Shown here in pieces: positions 38,011 to 45,851 of a stretch of DNA of 46,122 nucleotides. The stretch covers positions 1 through 46,122 of the forward strand of contig CAMHOW010000012.1 of NCBI GenBank assembly GCA_946186895.1, in the 5' to 3' direction. The position numbers and the translations under genes are program-made. The stretch is from an uncultured Fibrobacter sp. GTDB taxonomy: Bacteria > Fibrobacterota > Fibrobacteria > Fibrobacterales > Fibrobacteraceae. The notes below the pieces were generated by a model. That model had not been told where the DNA came from, searched no databases, and saw nothing but the letters and a program-made list of their open reading frames with translations. Within the stretch, counting starts at the first letter, position 1. Each line of letters starts with the position of its first letter.

Positions 38011-39597
38011 ATGGAAAGGTATTTTTTATGTGTTCTTATGGGGGCGGCGCTGGCCTGGTCGGCGCCGATTACCCTGCAAGAAGCGCTGGAAATGGCCAAG
38101 TCCAGTAATTCGCAGATTAGGGCCGAAAAGGCTAAGGTGGAAATGGCCGAAAGCGCCCAGGGCGAGGCCCGTTCCCGTTTTATGCCTACGGTGAGCCTGA
38201 GTGCGAGTGTTACGAGGATTGACGATCCCATATACATTGATTTGGGGGATATTCAGACTTCGTTAGGGTCCCTTGCCGAAGGGGTGGGGTCTGCCGGAGC
38301 CAATGCGGCTTATTCCGTGGCCTATCTGGAGGCTTATCGCAAGGCAAGCCAGGCCTATAACCAGGCTTATAATGGAGCCATTGCCCAGGGGCTGTCTGCA
38401 GCCGAAGCTGATGCCTTTGCACAGCAAAAGTTGGGCGGTACGGCGGAGAGCATTGCCGATGCCACCGGAAAGAAATACAGCGATGCGGTGCAGCAGAAGG
38501 CAGATGCGGCCAAGGAAAAGATCGAGGATGCCGAATTTCGGATGAAGGTTCAGGACGAGTTGTTCTTTAACGCTCGCGTGACCGCCATCTGGCCTATCTT
38601 TACAGGACTCAAGATTTATTCCGCCTACGACGCCGCCAAGGAGAACGTGAACGCCAAGAAGGCCGCCTTCGACATGGCGCAGAATACCATTCTGATGGAT
38701 GTGGCTACCAAGTACTTTACGCTTAGGCTTGCCGAAGAGTTGGCAGTGATGCGGGAAACCACCAAGAAGAATCTGGAAGACCACCTGGAACGCTCCAAGA
38801 AGTTGGAGGCAAGCGGTCAGATCAGCAAGGCGGAACGCCTGCGTGCCGAGGTGGCGTTGGCCGAAGCAGAAAATGCCTACGACGATGCACTGCGGGACCA
38901 GTCCCTTGCACGGATGGCGCTGGCAAGCCTGCTTCATACGGATACGAACATTACGGCGGTGACTCCGGTGGAAGCTCCCGAAAGCTACCAGACCATGGAA
39001 GAGATTAAACAGAAGGCCAGGGAGAATCACCCGGGACTTCGTCAGCTCCGCACGGAGCGCAAGCGCAGCCAAGATGCGGTGAGTGCCGCCCGTGCCGATT
39101 ATTTCCCTATGGTGGCGCTGTTTGCCTATAAGGAACTTTACACCAAGGACCTGACCATCTTGGAGCCGGAATGGGCCGTGGGTGCCAAGGCCCAGTGGGA
39201 TCTGTTCAAGGGTGGCGAGACCCGCGCCAAGGTGGCAAACGCGAAGGCCCTGGACCGCTCCCTTGCCAGTATGGAAGAGCATACTTTGGACAACATCGGC
39301 TTGCTGGTGGAAAAACGCTGGCGCGAGCTGGAGCATGCCAAGGGCCGCCTGGAAAGCTTGAAGAAGACCCGCGAGCTTGCAGACGAGGCCCTGCGCAGTC
39401 AGAAGTTGGCCTACGAATCCGGGCTTGCTACGGGCCTGGATGTGGTGGATGCAGAACTGGCCCTTTCGAGACTTCAGGTGGCCGACCTGAAGGCCCATTA
39501 CGATGCGGTCATCGCCTGGCTCGGGCTTCTGGAAGCCAGTGGCGAGGTGGCCGAGGCGGGAAGCATGTTGAAAAGTAAAAGTGTGGGGAAGGAATAA
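38011..39597 (+). CDS. TolC family outer-membrane efflux protein
   Basis: 528 residues with signal peptide MERYFLCVLMGAALAWSA. Two outer-membrane efflux repeats: PITLQEALEMAKSSNSQIRAEKAKVEMAES at the N-terminus, and IKQKARENHPGLRQLRTERKRSQDAVSAARADYFPMV (about 330-370) opening the second half. An Ala/Gln-rich helical insert (about 85-185) is longer than usual. The C-terminal YESGLATGLDVVDAELALSRLQVADLKAHYD is typical of the family. It would form the outer-membrane exit for the adaptor and permeases encoded next. TAATG overlap with the next gene. Confidence 0.9.
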   Translation: MERYFLCVLMGAALAWSAPITLQEALEMAKSSNSQIRAEKAKVEMAESAQGEARSRFMPTVSLSASVTRIDDPIYIDLGDIQTSLGSLAEGVGSAGANAAYSVAYLEAYRKASQAYNQAYNGAIAQGLSAAEADAFAQQKLGGTAESIADATGKKYSDAVQQKADAAKEKIEDAEFRMKVQDELFFNARVTAIWPIFTGLKIYSAYDAAKENVNAKKAAFDMAQNTILMDVATKYFTLRLAEELAVMRETTKKNLEDHLERSKKLEASGQISKAERLRAEVALAEAENAYDDALRDQSLARMALASLLHTDTNITAVTPVEAPESYQTMEEIKQKARENHPGLRQLRTERKRSQDAVSAARADYFPMVALFAYKELYTKDLTILEPEWAVGAKAQWDLFKGGETRAKVANAKALDRSLASMEEHTLDNIGLLVEKRWRELEHAKGRLESLKKTRELADEALRSQKLAYESGLATGLDVVDAELALSRLQVADLKAHYDAVIAWLGLLEASGEVAEAGSMLKSKSVGKE

Positions 39598-40595
39598 TGG
39601 ACAAGGTAAAGTTTTTTAGCAAGATTTTTGCGATTGTCGTGTTGGTGGCGTTGCTGGTAGCCGCCGTGTTCCAGCTCAATGAATTTGCCACCAAGCCCAA
39701 GGACAAGTATTTGCAGGGGCAGATGGAAGCCCGCCGCGTGCTGGTGTCAGGGAAGATCCCCGGCCGTATTGACAAGCTTTTGGTTCGCGAAGGTCAGACC
39801 GTCAAGAAGAACGCCCTGGTGGCCGTTATCAGTAGCCCAGAGATCGAGGCCAAGAAGATGCAGGCCCAGGGAGCCTTGGGCGCTGCGAAGGCCCAGGCCA
39901 ACAAGGCCAAGAACGGCGCCCGCCCCGAAGACGTGAAGTCTCTGAAGGCCATGGCGGACCGGGCCCAAGATGCGGCCAACCTGGCAAAGAGTACTTACGA
40001 CCGTGTACAGAAACTCTATAACGAAGGCGTGCTCCCGTTACAGAAGCGTGACGAGGCCGAAACCCAGATGAAGGCCTCCCAGAGTGCCGCCGATGCGGCC
40101 CGCGCCCAGTACGAGATGGCCCTTGCAGGGGCCCGCGCCGAAGACAAGGAAGCTGCGGAATCCCTGGTGCGTCAGGCCGAGGGCGCCAATGCCGAAGTGA
40201 ACGCTTACTTGGAAGAGACTAAGATCAAGAGCCCCATCGCGGGCGAGGTCACCTTGAAGGTGGTTGAAGAAGGCGAGGTCGTGGGGGCGGGCATGCCTGT
40301 TATCGCCGTGACCGACCTGAAAGACGCCTGGGCGGTGTTCCACTTGCGTGAGGACAACCTGAGGAACGTGACCAAGGGTAAGACCTTTGTTTTGCCGATC
40401 CCTGCTTTGGGAGTGGCTGCCGAGATGGAAGTGACCTATATTGCTCCCACGGGCGATTACGCCACCTGGAAAAGCTCCAAGGAGAGCGGCGGCTTTGACC
40501 TGAAGACTTTTGAGGTCCGCATGCGGCCCACGGTGGAACTGGAGAACCTGCGCCCCGGCATGAGCGTGTTGCTCCCGCTGGACCAGCTGAAATAG
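39597..40595 (+). CDS. HlyD/EmrA-type periplasmic adaptor
   Basis: 332 residues. N-terminal anchor helix (about 8-27). VSGKIPGRIDKLLVREGQTVKKNALVAVI (about 50-78) is the first lipoyl half; an Ala-rich coiled-coil hairpin (about 85-205) follows, then IKSPIAGEVTLKVVEEGEVVGAGMPVIAV, the second half, and a beta-barrel ending GMSVLLPLDQLK. The pattern is that of YbhG/EmrA-like adaptors working with ABC-2 exporters. Start overlaps the upstream stop; a palindromic repeat separates it from the first permease gene. Confidence 0.9.
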   Translation: MDKVKFFSKIFAIVVLVALLVAAVFQLNEFATKPKDKYLQGQMEARRVLVSGKIPGRIDKLLVREGQTVKKNALVAVISSPEIEAKKMQAQGALGAAKAQANKAKNGARPEDVKSLKAMADRAQDAANLAKSTYDRVQKLYNEGVLPLQKRDEAETQMKASQSAADAARAQYEMALAGARAEDKEAAESLVRQAEGANAEVNAYLEETKIKSPIAGEVTLKVVEEGEVVGAGMPVIAVTDLKDAWAVFHLREDNLRNVTKGKTFVLPIPALGVAAEMEVTYIAPTGDYATWKSSKESGGFDLKTFEVRMRPTVELENLRPGMSVLLPLDQLK

Positions 40596-40602
40596 TGTAA
40601 TT

Positions 40603-40630
40603 GTCATTCCCGGCTTGACCGGGAATCTCC
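40603..40630. repeat. Palindromic repeat inside the export operon
   Basis: GTC-ATTCCCGG-cttga-CCGGGAAT-CTCC: 8-base perfect arms and the same CTTGA loop as at 9628-9648 and 44736-44756. It ends 14 bases before the TTG start of the permease, with no T run, so it is not an obvious terminator. Confidence 0.85.
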
Positions 40631-40644
40631 GTGGGATTTGAAAT

Positions 40645-41937
40645 TTGTTCAGGGCGTTCTTAGATACGGTCAAGAAGGTTTATCTGAGCCACAACATTGT
40701 CTTGTGGCTGGTGATTCTCCTGCTGCCTGTGGGCGTGTCCGTGTTCATGGTGGAGTTCTTTTCGGCCAGGACCATTCTGCATGTGCCTATCGGGATTGTG
40801 CAGCAGGATGCGTCCCAGTTGGCATACCGGCTGGAGGGCGCCCTGCGGTCGGATCCTGTGTTGAATGTGGCTAAGAAGTGTGAGGATTTTTCGGAGTGCG
40901 AGCATGCCATGGTCCGGGGGGAGCTTCAGGCCTTTGTTGTGATTCCCTATGAACTGGAACGCCGCGCCCTTCGCCTCGAGGCGCCGGTGATACCCGTGTT
41001 TTCTAGCGGGCAGAATTACCTGACCAATTCCTTTGCCACCAAGGAGATTCGTGCGGTGGTAAGCAGCCTGGGCGAGGGCCTCTTTACCGCCGGTATTGCC
41101 AACCCCGTGCGTGTGCAGCTCCATTCTGTGGGTAACGAGGAAGGGAACTACCAGGGGTTCTTGGGCCTTGGACTGCTGAGTTCCATTTTCCACCTGGCGG
41201 CGATTCTGGGTGCGGTTTACGTGTTCAGTTTTCCCTTTAGGGAACATACGGTTCGTGACATGCTGAAGATTGCGGGCGAATCTCGCCTGGTGCTTTTCAC
41301 TGCTACCATGTTGCCCTTGGTTCTTATCCAGTGGATTGCCTTCATGGCGACGTACGCCTATGCCCGCCGAATGGTCTCTCCCATGTCTCTGGAAGAATTT
41401 GTCATGGTGTCGGCAGGGGAACTGGCCATGGTTCTCGCCAGTGCGGGCGCCGGGGCGACTTTTGTGGGCATTACGGGAAACATGCGTATGTCCTCCAGTG
41501 TTGCCGGCGTGATTGGCGGACCTGCCTTTGCCTTTGTGGGCCAGACCTTCCCCCTGATAGGCATGCCTTTTGTGGTACGCTGCTATGCCTACCTGCTTCC
41601 ATTGACGCACATACTCAAGATCCAGTCCGCCATGTTGCTTGGCCCTGTCGGGCTTCCTCATGCTTGGGATTGCCTGGTGACGCTTCTGTTCATGGCCCTG
41701 TTTTGGATGCTGCTTTCTATAAGGCTCCTTGCGGTACGCTGGACTGCTTCTAGGCGGAAGGAATTGGATTGGATTCGTGAACACGGTAAGGTCAAGGATA
41801 AGATTTGGGCTGCCATAGGGGCGGTTTACAATGACCTGAATCCTTCGAACAATGGAATAGGTTCCTCTCGCAAGGAAAGTCCGACTTCACACTTGAAATT
41901 GAATTTGTTGAAATCGCAGGAGGAGTCAGATGATTGA
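40645..41937 (+). CDS. ABC-2 type permease, first of a pair
   Basis: 430 residues from a TTG at 40645; no ATG or GTG in frame gives the first membrane helix, and no strong ribosome-binding site is seen. Topology fits ABC-2 exporters: one helix (about 17-37), a large periplasmic domain (about 38-170, with VPIGIVQQDAS and the AFVVIPYELE strand), then five to six helices (about 175-370) and a polar cytoplasmic tail. Related to YhhJ/YbhR-like subunits. It overlaps the second permease gene by 8 bases, so the two probably form a heterodimer. No ATP-binding subunit lies beside them. Confidence 0.85.
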   Translation: MFRAFLDTVKKVYLSHNIVLWLVILLLPVGVSVFMVEFFSARTILHVPIGIVQQDASQLAYRLEGALRSDPVLNVAKKCEDFSECEHAMVRGELQAFVVIPYELERRALRLEAPVIPVFSSGQNYLTNSFATKEIRAVVSSLGEGLFTAGIANPVRVQLHSVGNEEGNYQGFLGLGLLSSIFHLAAILGAVYVFSFPFREHTVRDMLKIAGESRLVLFTATMLPLVLIQWIAFMATYAYARRMVSPMSLEEFVMVSAGELAMVLASAGAGATFVGITGNMRMSSSVAGVIGGPAFAFVGQTFPLIGMPFVVRCYAYLLPLTHILKIQSAMLLGPVGLPHAWDCLVTLLFMALFWMLLSIRLLAVRWTASRRKELDWIREHGKVKDKIWAAIGAVYNDLNPSNNGIGSSRKESPTSHLKLNLLKSQEESDD

Positions 41938-43120
41938 TATCCTCAAGCGGTTCTTGATGGTGGCCTTTGCCGAATGGAAACTGTTCTATACGGACGCTGC
42001 TGCCGTGTTGCTGCTAGTAGTGGCAAGTGTGCTTTACGCTTTTTATTATCCGATGCCCTACAAGTATCAGACGGTTACCAAGATTCCCGTGGCCATTGTG
42101 GATTTGGACAATAGCAAGGTGTCTCGCAGCCTGGTGCAGATGGCCGATGCTTCCCAGCAGGTGGATGTCCGGCATGTATTCTCTGAGGTTCGAGACGCCG
42201 AAGCGGCTATGGCCAACGAGGAGATATACGGCTTCATGGTGATTCCGCCGAATATAGAGGTGGATTTGCAGAAGGGCCAGAGCGTGAACATCAACGTGTT
42301 TACCCATGGTGCCTACGTGATGTTGCATGGGAACATCTCTACGGCGTTTACCACCTGTGCGCTGACTCTTGGGGCAACCACCAAGGTCAAGCGTATCGCC
42401 CTGTCTAAGAAGGTCCCGGCGGCCCAGGCCATGGCCATGCGTGACCCCATGCCCCTAGGAATCCAGGTCATGTACAACAATACGGGCAGCTACTCCAATT
42501 ACGTGGTGCCTAGCGTGTTGATTATGATTTTGCAGCAGTCTCTGATAATTGGCCTTTGCCTGCTTGGTGGCGCCCGTGCCCACCGCAAGTTCCGTAAGCT
42601 CCAGCGCGATGCCAGCTACGAGAACGAGAATATGCTCTTTAGGTATTTCGGGCGTTCCTTCGCCTACTTTGTCCATTATTGTAGCTTTATTCTGCTCTAC
42701 CACTTTGTGGTTTACCAGGTCTTTGATTTCCCTCGCCGCGGAGAGCTTTTGCCTATGGCGTTTTTCGCCTTCATCTTCTTCTTCTCGGTTATCAACTTTG
42801 CCATGGTGTTGTCTCAGGTATTTGTGCAACGCGAGACCAGCGTGCAGCTGTTCCTTTACATGTCTATCCCGCTCCTGTTCCTGTCGAACTTTAGCTGGCC
42901 TACGGAACTTGTTCCCTCTTGGATGCAGACGCTTTCGAGCCTTGTACCCTCTACATATGCGATTCCTGCATGGGTGGCTATTGAGCAGCGGGGGGCGAGC
43001 CTTTCCGATGCGGCTGGCTATCTTGTGCCCCTGGCGACTCTATCGGTGTTTTACATGGTTCTTGGCCTGGTGTTGACCCACTTGCGTGATGGCTCGAAGC
43101 TCAAGACCGGGGAGATGTAG
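41930..43120 (+). CDS. ABC-2 type permease, second of a pair
   Basis: 396 residues. ATG at 41930 has GGAGGAG 5 bases upstream. Helix (about 22-42), a periplasmic domain containing VAIVDLDNSKVSRSLVQMADAS and EIYGFMVIPPNIEVDLQKG (the conserved ABC-2 strand-helix pattern), then helices from about 185 to the end; IPLLFLSNFSWPTELVPSWMQTLSSLVPSTYAIPAW is a typical late ABC-2 segment. Together with the first permease, the adaptor and the TolC protein it forms an export complex that would still need an ATPase encoded elsewhere. Confidence 0.88.
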   Translation: MIDILKRFLMVAFAEWKLFYTDAAAVLLLVVASVLYAFYYPMPYKYQTVTKIPVAIVDLDNSKVSRSLVQMADASQQVDVRHVFSEVRDAEAAMANEEIYGFMVIPPNIEVDLQKGQSVNINVFTHGAYVMLHGNISTAFTTCALTLGATTKVKRIALSKKVPAAQAMAMRDPMPLGIQVMYNNTGSYSNYVVPSVLIMILQQSLIIGLCLLGGARAHRKFRKLQRDASYENENMLFRYFGRSFAYFVHYCSFILLYHFVVYQVFDFPRRGELLPMAFFAFIFFFSVINFAMVLSQVFVQRETSVQLFLYMSIPLLFLSNFSWPTELVPSWMQTLSSLVPSTYAIPAWVAIEQRGASLSDAAGYLVPLATLSVFYMVLGLVLTHLRDGSKLKTGEM

Positions 43121-43127
43121 TTTTTTG

Positions 43128-43135
43128 TATATTGG
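43128..43135 (+). promoter_or_regulatory. TATATTGG -7/-10-like box for the zinc protease gene
   Basis: Lies 15 bases before the ATG at 43151, preceded by TTTTTTG; leader carries GAGG. Confidence 0.4.
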
Positions 43136-43150
43136 TAATGAGGTAATCCT

Positions 43151-43864
43151 ATGATGTTCGATCCTTTGTACATGTCCATATTGCTTGTGACCCTGGTGCT
43201 TTCGGGCACCGTTTCCATGCTGGTCAAGAGCCGCTTTGCGGCGGGCCAGAAAGTCCGCATTACGAGCGGGCTTACCGGCGCCGACGTGGCCAAGGCCATT
43301 CTGATGGATGCTGGCATTACCGACGTGAAAGTCCTGGTGCATCAGGGATTTTTGTCGGACCATTACAACCCCCTGAACAAGACCCTGAACCTGTCCAAGG
43401 AAGTCTATTACGGCCAGAACGCCAGTGCCGCAGGCGTTGCCGCTCACGAGGTTGGTCACGCCATCCAGCATGCTCAGGGGTATTTCCCCCTGTGGCTCCG
43501 TTCCTTTATTGTTCCTGCGGCAAACATCGGTTCTAATCTGGGACCGTGGCTTGTGATTCTTGGAATCATTTTGATGAGCGCTGGCCGTGCGCTGGGCTAT
43601 TCCCTGGCGGTGGTGGGCGTGTTGCTTTTTGCCATTGCGACGTTCTTTACTCTGGTAACCGTCCCTGTGGAATTTGACGCTTCTTCTCGTGCCAAGAAGG
43701 CCCTTGCCCGTATGGACATCGTGGCCCAGGGTCGGGAATACAACACCGTCTCCGGCGTGCTCTTTGCGGCGGGGCTTACCTATGTGGCTGCCGCCGTTTC
43801 ATCGATTCTTCAACTGCTCTACTGGGCGTACCGTGCGGGCCTAATTGGTGGCCGTAGGGATTAG
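43151..43864 (+). CDS. YugP-type membrane zinc metallopeptidase
   Basis: 237 residues. N-terminal helix (about 8-25), then a catalytic region with AAHEVGHAIQHAQGY (HEVGH 99-103: zinc ligands His99 and His103, catalytic Glu100), further helices (about 113-172), and VEFDASSRAKKAL with Glu174 as the likely third ligand. KVLVHQGFLSDHYNPLNKTLNLS before the motif is characteristic of this family. Inner-membrane protease; the physiological substrate is unknown. Two consecutive ATG codons begin the frame; either could be used. Confidence 0.9.
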   Translation: MMFDPLYMSILLVTLVLSGTVSMLVKSRFAAGQKVRITSGLTGADVAKAILMDAGITDVKVLVHQGFLSDHYNPLNKTLNLSKEVYYGQNASAAGVAAHEVGHAIQHAQGYFPLWLRSFIVPAANIGSNLGPWLVILGIILMSAGRALGYSLAVVGVLLFAIATFFTLVTVPVEFDASSRAKKALARMDIVAQGREYNTVSGVLFAAGLTYVAAAVSSILQLLYWAYRAGLIGGRRD

Positions 43865-43872
43865 GAGGTTTT

Positions 43873-44157
43873 ATGGCGGTAAGAACCCTCACTATCGAAT
43901 GCCCCATGTGCAAGGGCGAAATTGTGGTGGATGCCGATACTGGCGAAGTCCTTTCTCACAAGGAATTTAAGAAAGAAGTCAAGTCCTTTGACGATTTCTT
44001 GAAGGAACAGAAATCTCGCAGTTCCGAACTGGACGCCAAGTTTGCTGCCGCCAAGGAAGCCCAGAAAAGCCGTGCAGAACTTCTGGAAAAGAAATTCGAG
44101 GCCGCCAAGCAAAATAAGGACCTTAAGGACCCGCCTCCCAGCATCAACTGGGATTGA
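43873..44157 (+). CDS. Small CxxC protein with a helical tail
   Basis: 94 residues. TIECPMCKGEIVVDADTGEVL (residues 7-27) resembles one knuckle of a zinc ribbon, but only one CxxC pair is present, so a metal site would need dimerisation or other ligands. Residues about 30-80 are a charged, probably coiled-coil helix rich in Lys, Glu and Ala; the tail is DPPPSINWD. AGGAGG lies 4 bases before the ATG and 8 bases separate it from the protease gene, so they are co-transcribed. Function unknown. Confidence 0.8.
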   Translation: MAVRTLTIECPMCKGEIVVDADTGEVLSHKEFKKEVKSFDDFLKEQKSRSSELDAKFAAAKEAQKSRAELLEKKFEAAKQNKDLKDPPPSINWD

Positions 44158-44161
44158 TTGC

Positions 44162-44169
44162 TAAATTTG
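44162..44169 (+). promoter_or_regulatory. TAAATTTG box before the RBBP9-like hydrolase gene
   Basis: Match to TAnnTTTG; TAAATT ends 8 bases before the ATG at 44176 and no Shine-Dalgarno is seen. Confidence 0.4.
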
Positions 44170-44175
44170 TCTGCA

Positions 44176-44721
44176 ATGCATTACCTGATTGTTCCCGGAT
44201 ACAGCAATTCTGGACCTACCCACTGGCAAACCTACTGGGCAAAGAGTCTGCCCGACGCAAACCGTGTCTATCAGCGCAGTTGGGACCATCCCTTAAAGGC
44301 GGATTGGGTGTCGGCCCTTGACGAGACTGTGGCAGGTCTGAAAACGGATACCATTCTCGTGTCTCACAGCCTGGGGGTGGTCACAACGGTCCACTGGCTG
44401 TTGGAGAAGGCGGCAAAAGGCGGAGTCCCCGACAACGTCAAGGCGGTTTTTCTTGTAGCGCCTGCCGATGTGGATAAGCTTGACATCGCAAAAGATTTTG
44501 CGCCTGTACCCCTGCAAAAATTGCCCGTGCCCAGTTGCGTTGTGGCTAGCGAAAACGACATTTACGTGTCCATAGAACGGGCCCGCCAGTTTGCAGATGC
44601 CTGGGGCTCTATGTTCGTGGATGTGGGATGCCTCGGGCATATCAACGCCGACTCCAACCTGGGCGAATGGGAACAGGGCCGAAAAATACTGACCGAATTC
44701 GAAAAGACGCTAGGGCTGTAG
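44176..44721 (+). CDS. RBBP9/YdeN-like serine hydrolase
   Basis: 181 residues from the ATG at 44176; the frame extends to a TTG at 44158 that touches the previous stop. Small single-domain alpha/beta hydrolase: YLIVPGYSNSGPTHWQTYW opens the fold, VSHSLG holds the nucleophile Ser65, ASENDIYV the acid Asp128, and LGHINADSNLGEW the His155. This GH-x-N-x-x-S-x-LG-x-W ending is characteristic of the RBBP9/YdeN family. Cytoplasmic; substrate unknown. Confidence 0.9.
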   Translation: MHYLIVPGYSNSGPTHWQTYWAKSLPDANRVYQRSWDHPLKADWVSALDETVAGLKTDTILVSHSLGVVTTVHWLLEKAAKGGVPDNVKAVFLVAPADVDKLDIAKDFAPVPLQKLPVPSCVVASENDIYVSIERARQFADAWGSMFVDVGCLGHINADSNLGEWEQGRKILTEFEKTLGL

Positions 44722-44732
44722 GGCCCATTCCT

Positions 44733-44760
44733 GTCATCCCCGACTTGATCGGGGGTCTTT
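44733..44760. repeat. Palindromic repeat between convergent genes
   Basis: GTC-ATCCCCGA-cttga-TCGGGGGT-CTTT: the same family as 40603, with one G-T pair. It lies between two convergent stops, ends in CTTT on the plus strand, and its last two bases overlap the end of the minus-strand gene. It may serve as a weak terminator for the hydrolase gene. Confidence 0.8.
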
Positions 44761-45718
44761 AATCTTTCAGATAAAATTTCTGCCCGTCCTTGAACATCAA
44801 GATGACGGGGAGTGTTGGCGCATCGAACAGGTTGCCTTCAAGCGTGCCGCTTTTCAGAAGCTGGCCGTTGATGCTAAACACCATATAGCTAGCACCGGAC
44901 TTGACTCCCGCAATGTGATAGCGTTTCTGTCCAATTTTTGAAAGGTGGACTGTTGCTTGGGCGATTTTCAAATAGGCGGAAGGCTTGTCGTTTGAAGAGT
45001 TTGGCGTGGTGTCGTTTGAAGATTCGATGGATGCGCTGGACGAAGACTCCGTTACGCTTTCGGCAGCAGGGAATTTGAGGTCCGGGCAGAAGTTCAGTGT
45101 GTCGAGAAGAATGGTGAACTCGCCAGCGACGGCTGCAAGTGCGAGGGGCATGTCGACCATGTCTACGTCCTTTCCGCCGTTTCTTCTTCTCTGCTCAGGC
45201 GGGTTGAATATGCAGCCGGCGTAACCGAGATCTTTGCTATAGAATTTCTGGCACAAATCAAAGACATGGGTCACCAGAGAATCTGCCTGCTCAGCCGTTC
45301 CTTTGAATACGCCAGCCTTTTGCAGACGTGGGAATTCATCCTTGTACACGTCCTTGTGCTTCACGGTGAAAAGGGAGTCGGCAAGAGCTTTCTCGTCATC
45401 GGAATAGGCAACGCGTGCCACCTTGACCACCTTCTCGGTGACAATCACGATCATGGTGGAGTCCAAAGCTGACCTGTACACCCATGCTGTATCGGTGCTG
45501 GAGGCGTTTTTGACCGCGGGCTCGCGCAGGTCCATCTTGGAAAGGTCCAGGTAGTTGCCCTCGAATAGGTAGAGCGCAGTTGCCGGGTACCCCATGTAGA
45601 CATCGGTGCTGCCGCCACTGCCTTGATGGTGGGTAACGTTGCATTCCGCCGCATGTAGGCTTGTTGCCCCGATGCCTGCGAGAACTATGCCCGCGTATAG
45701 AAACGGTTTGTTTTTCAT
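44759..45718 (-). CDS. Exported protein of unknown function with a possible sorting-tail-like C-terminus
   Basis: 319 residues. Signal peptide MKNKPFLYAGIVLAGIGATSLHA. The mature part has a hydroxyl-rich region near 220-245 (SSSSASIESSNDTTPNSSN) separating an unrecognised globular domain (about 24-215, with four cysteines) from a C-terminal beta-rich domain of about 70 residues (YHIAGVKSGASYMVFSINGQLLKSGTLEGN...). That last domain resembles the type IX sorting tails, where a GxxYxVxxxxGxxLxxG pattern is common, but it is divergent. ATG at 45718 has GGGGG 6 bases upstream. Single gene, with valS upstream on the same strand separated by a strong terminator. Confidence 0.75.
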   Translation of the reverse strand: MKNKPFLYAGIVLAGIGATSLHAAECNVTHHQGSGGSTDVYMGYPATALYLFEGNYLDLSKMDLREPAVKNASSTDTAWVYRSALDSTMIVIVTEKVVKVARVAYSDDEKALADSLFTVKHKDVYKDEFPRLQKAGVFKGTAEQADSLVTHVFDLCQKFYSKDLGYAGCIFNPPEQRRRNGGKDVDMVDMPLALAAVAGEFTILLDTLNFCPDLKFPAAESVTESSSSASIESSNDTTPNSSNDKPSAYLKIAQATVHLSKIGQKRYHIAGVKSGASYMVFSINGQLLKSGTLEGNLFDAPTLPVILMFKDGQKFYLKD

Positions 45719-45752
45719 TTTTCCCCCTTACACCCATTTGAAATAATAGAAA

Positions 45753-45780
45753 AAGAGGTGTTCCGCATGGAACACCTCTT
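45753..45780 (-). terminator. Rho-independent terminator after valS
   Basis: AAGAGGTGTTCC-gcat-GGAACACCTCTT, 12-base perfect arms with a 4-base loop; on the minus strand it runs into TTTCTATTATTTC. Confidence 0.88.
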
Positions 45781-45791
45781 AATGCTTTTTA

Positions 45792-45830
45792 GATCCTTCG
45801 ACTTCGCTTACGCTCCGCTCAGGATGACAC
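45792..45830. repeat. Dispersed repeat of the CTTCG...CAGGATGACAC type
   Basis: GATCCTTCGACTTCGCTTAC followed by GCTCCGCTCAGGATGACAC, with GATCCT/AGGATG-type complementary ends. This kind of unit is a common short interspersed repeat in bacteria; it lies between valS and its terminator. Confidence 0.6.
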
Positions 45831-45851
45831 AATCCGCGGTTGCGGCTTGTG

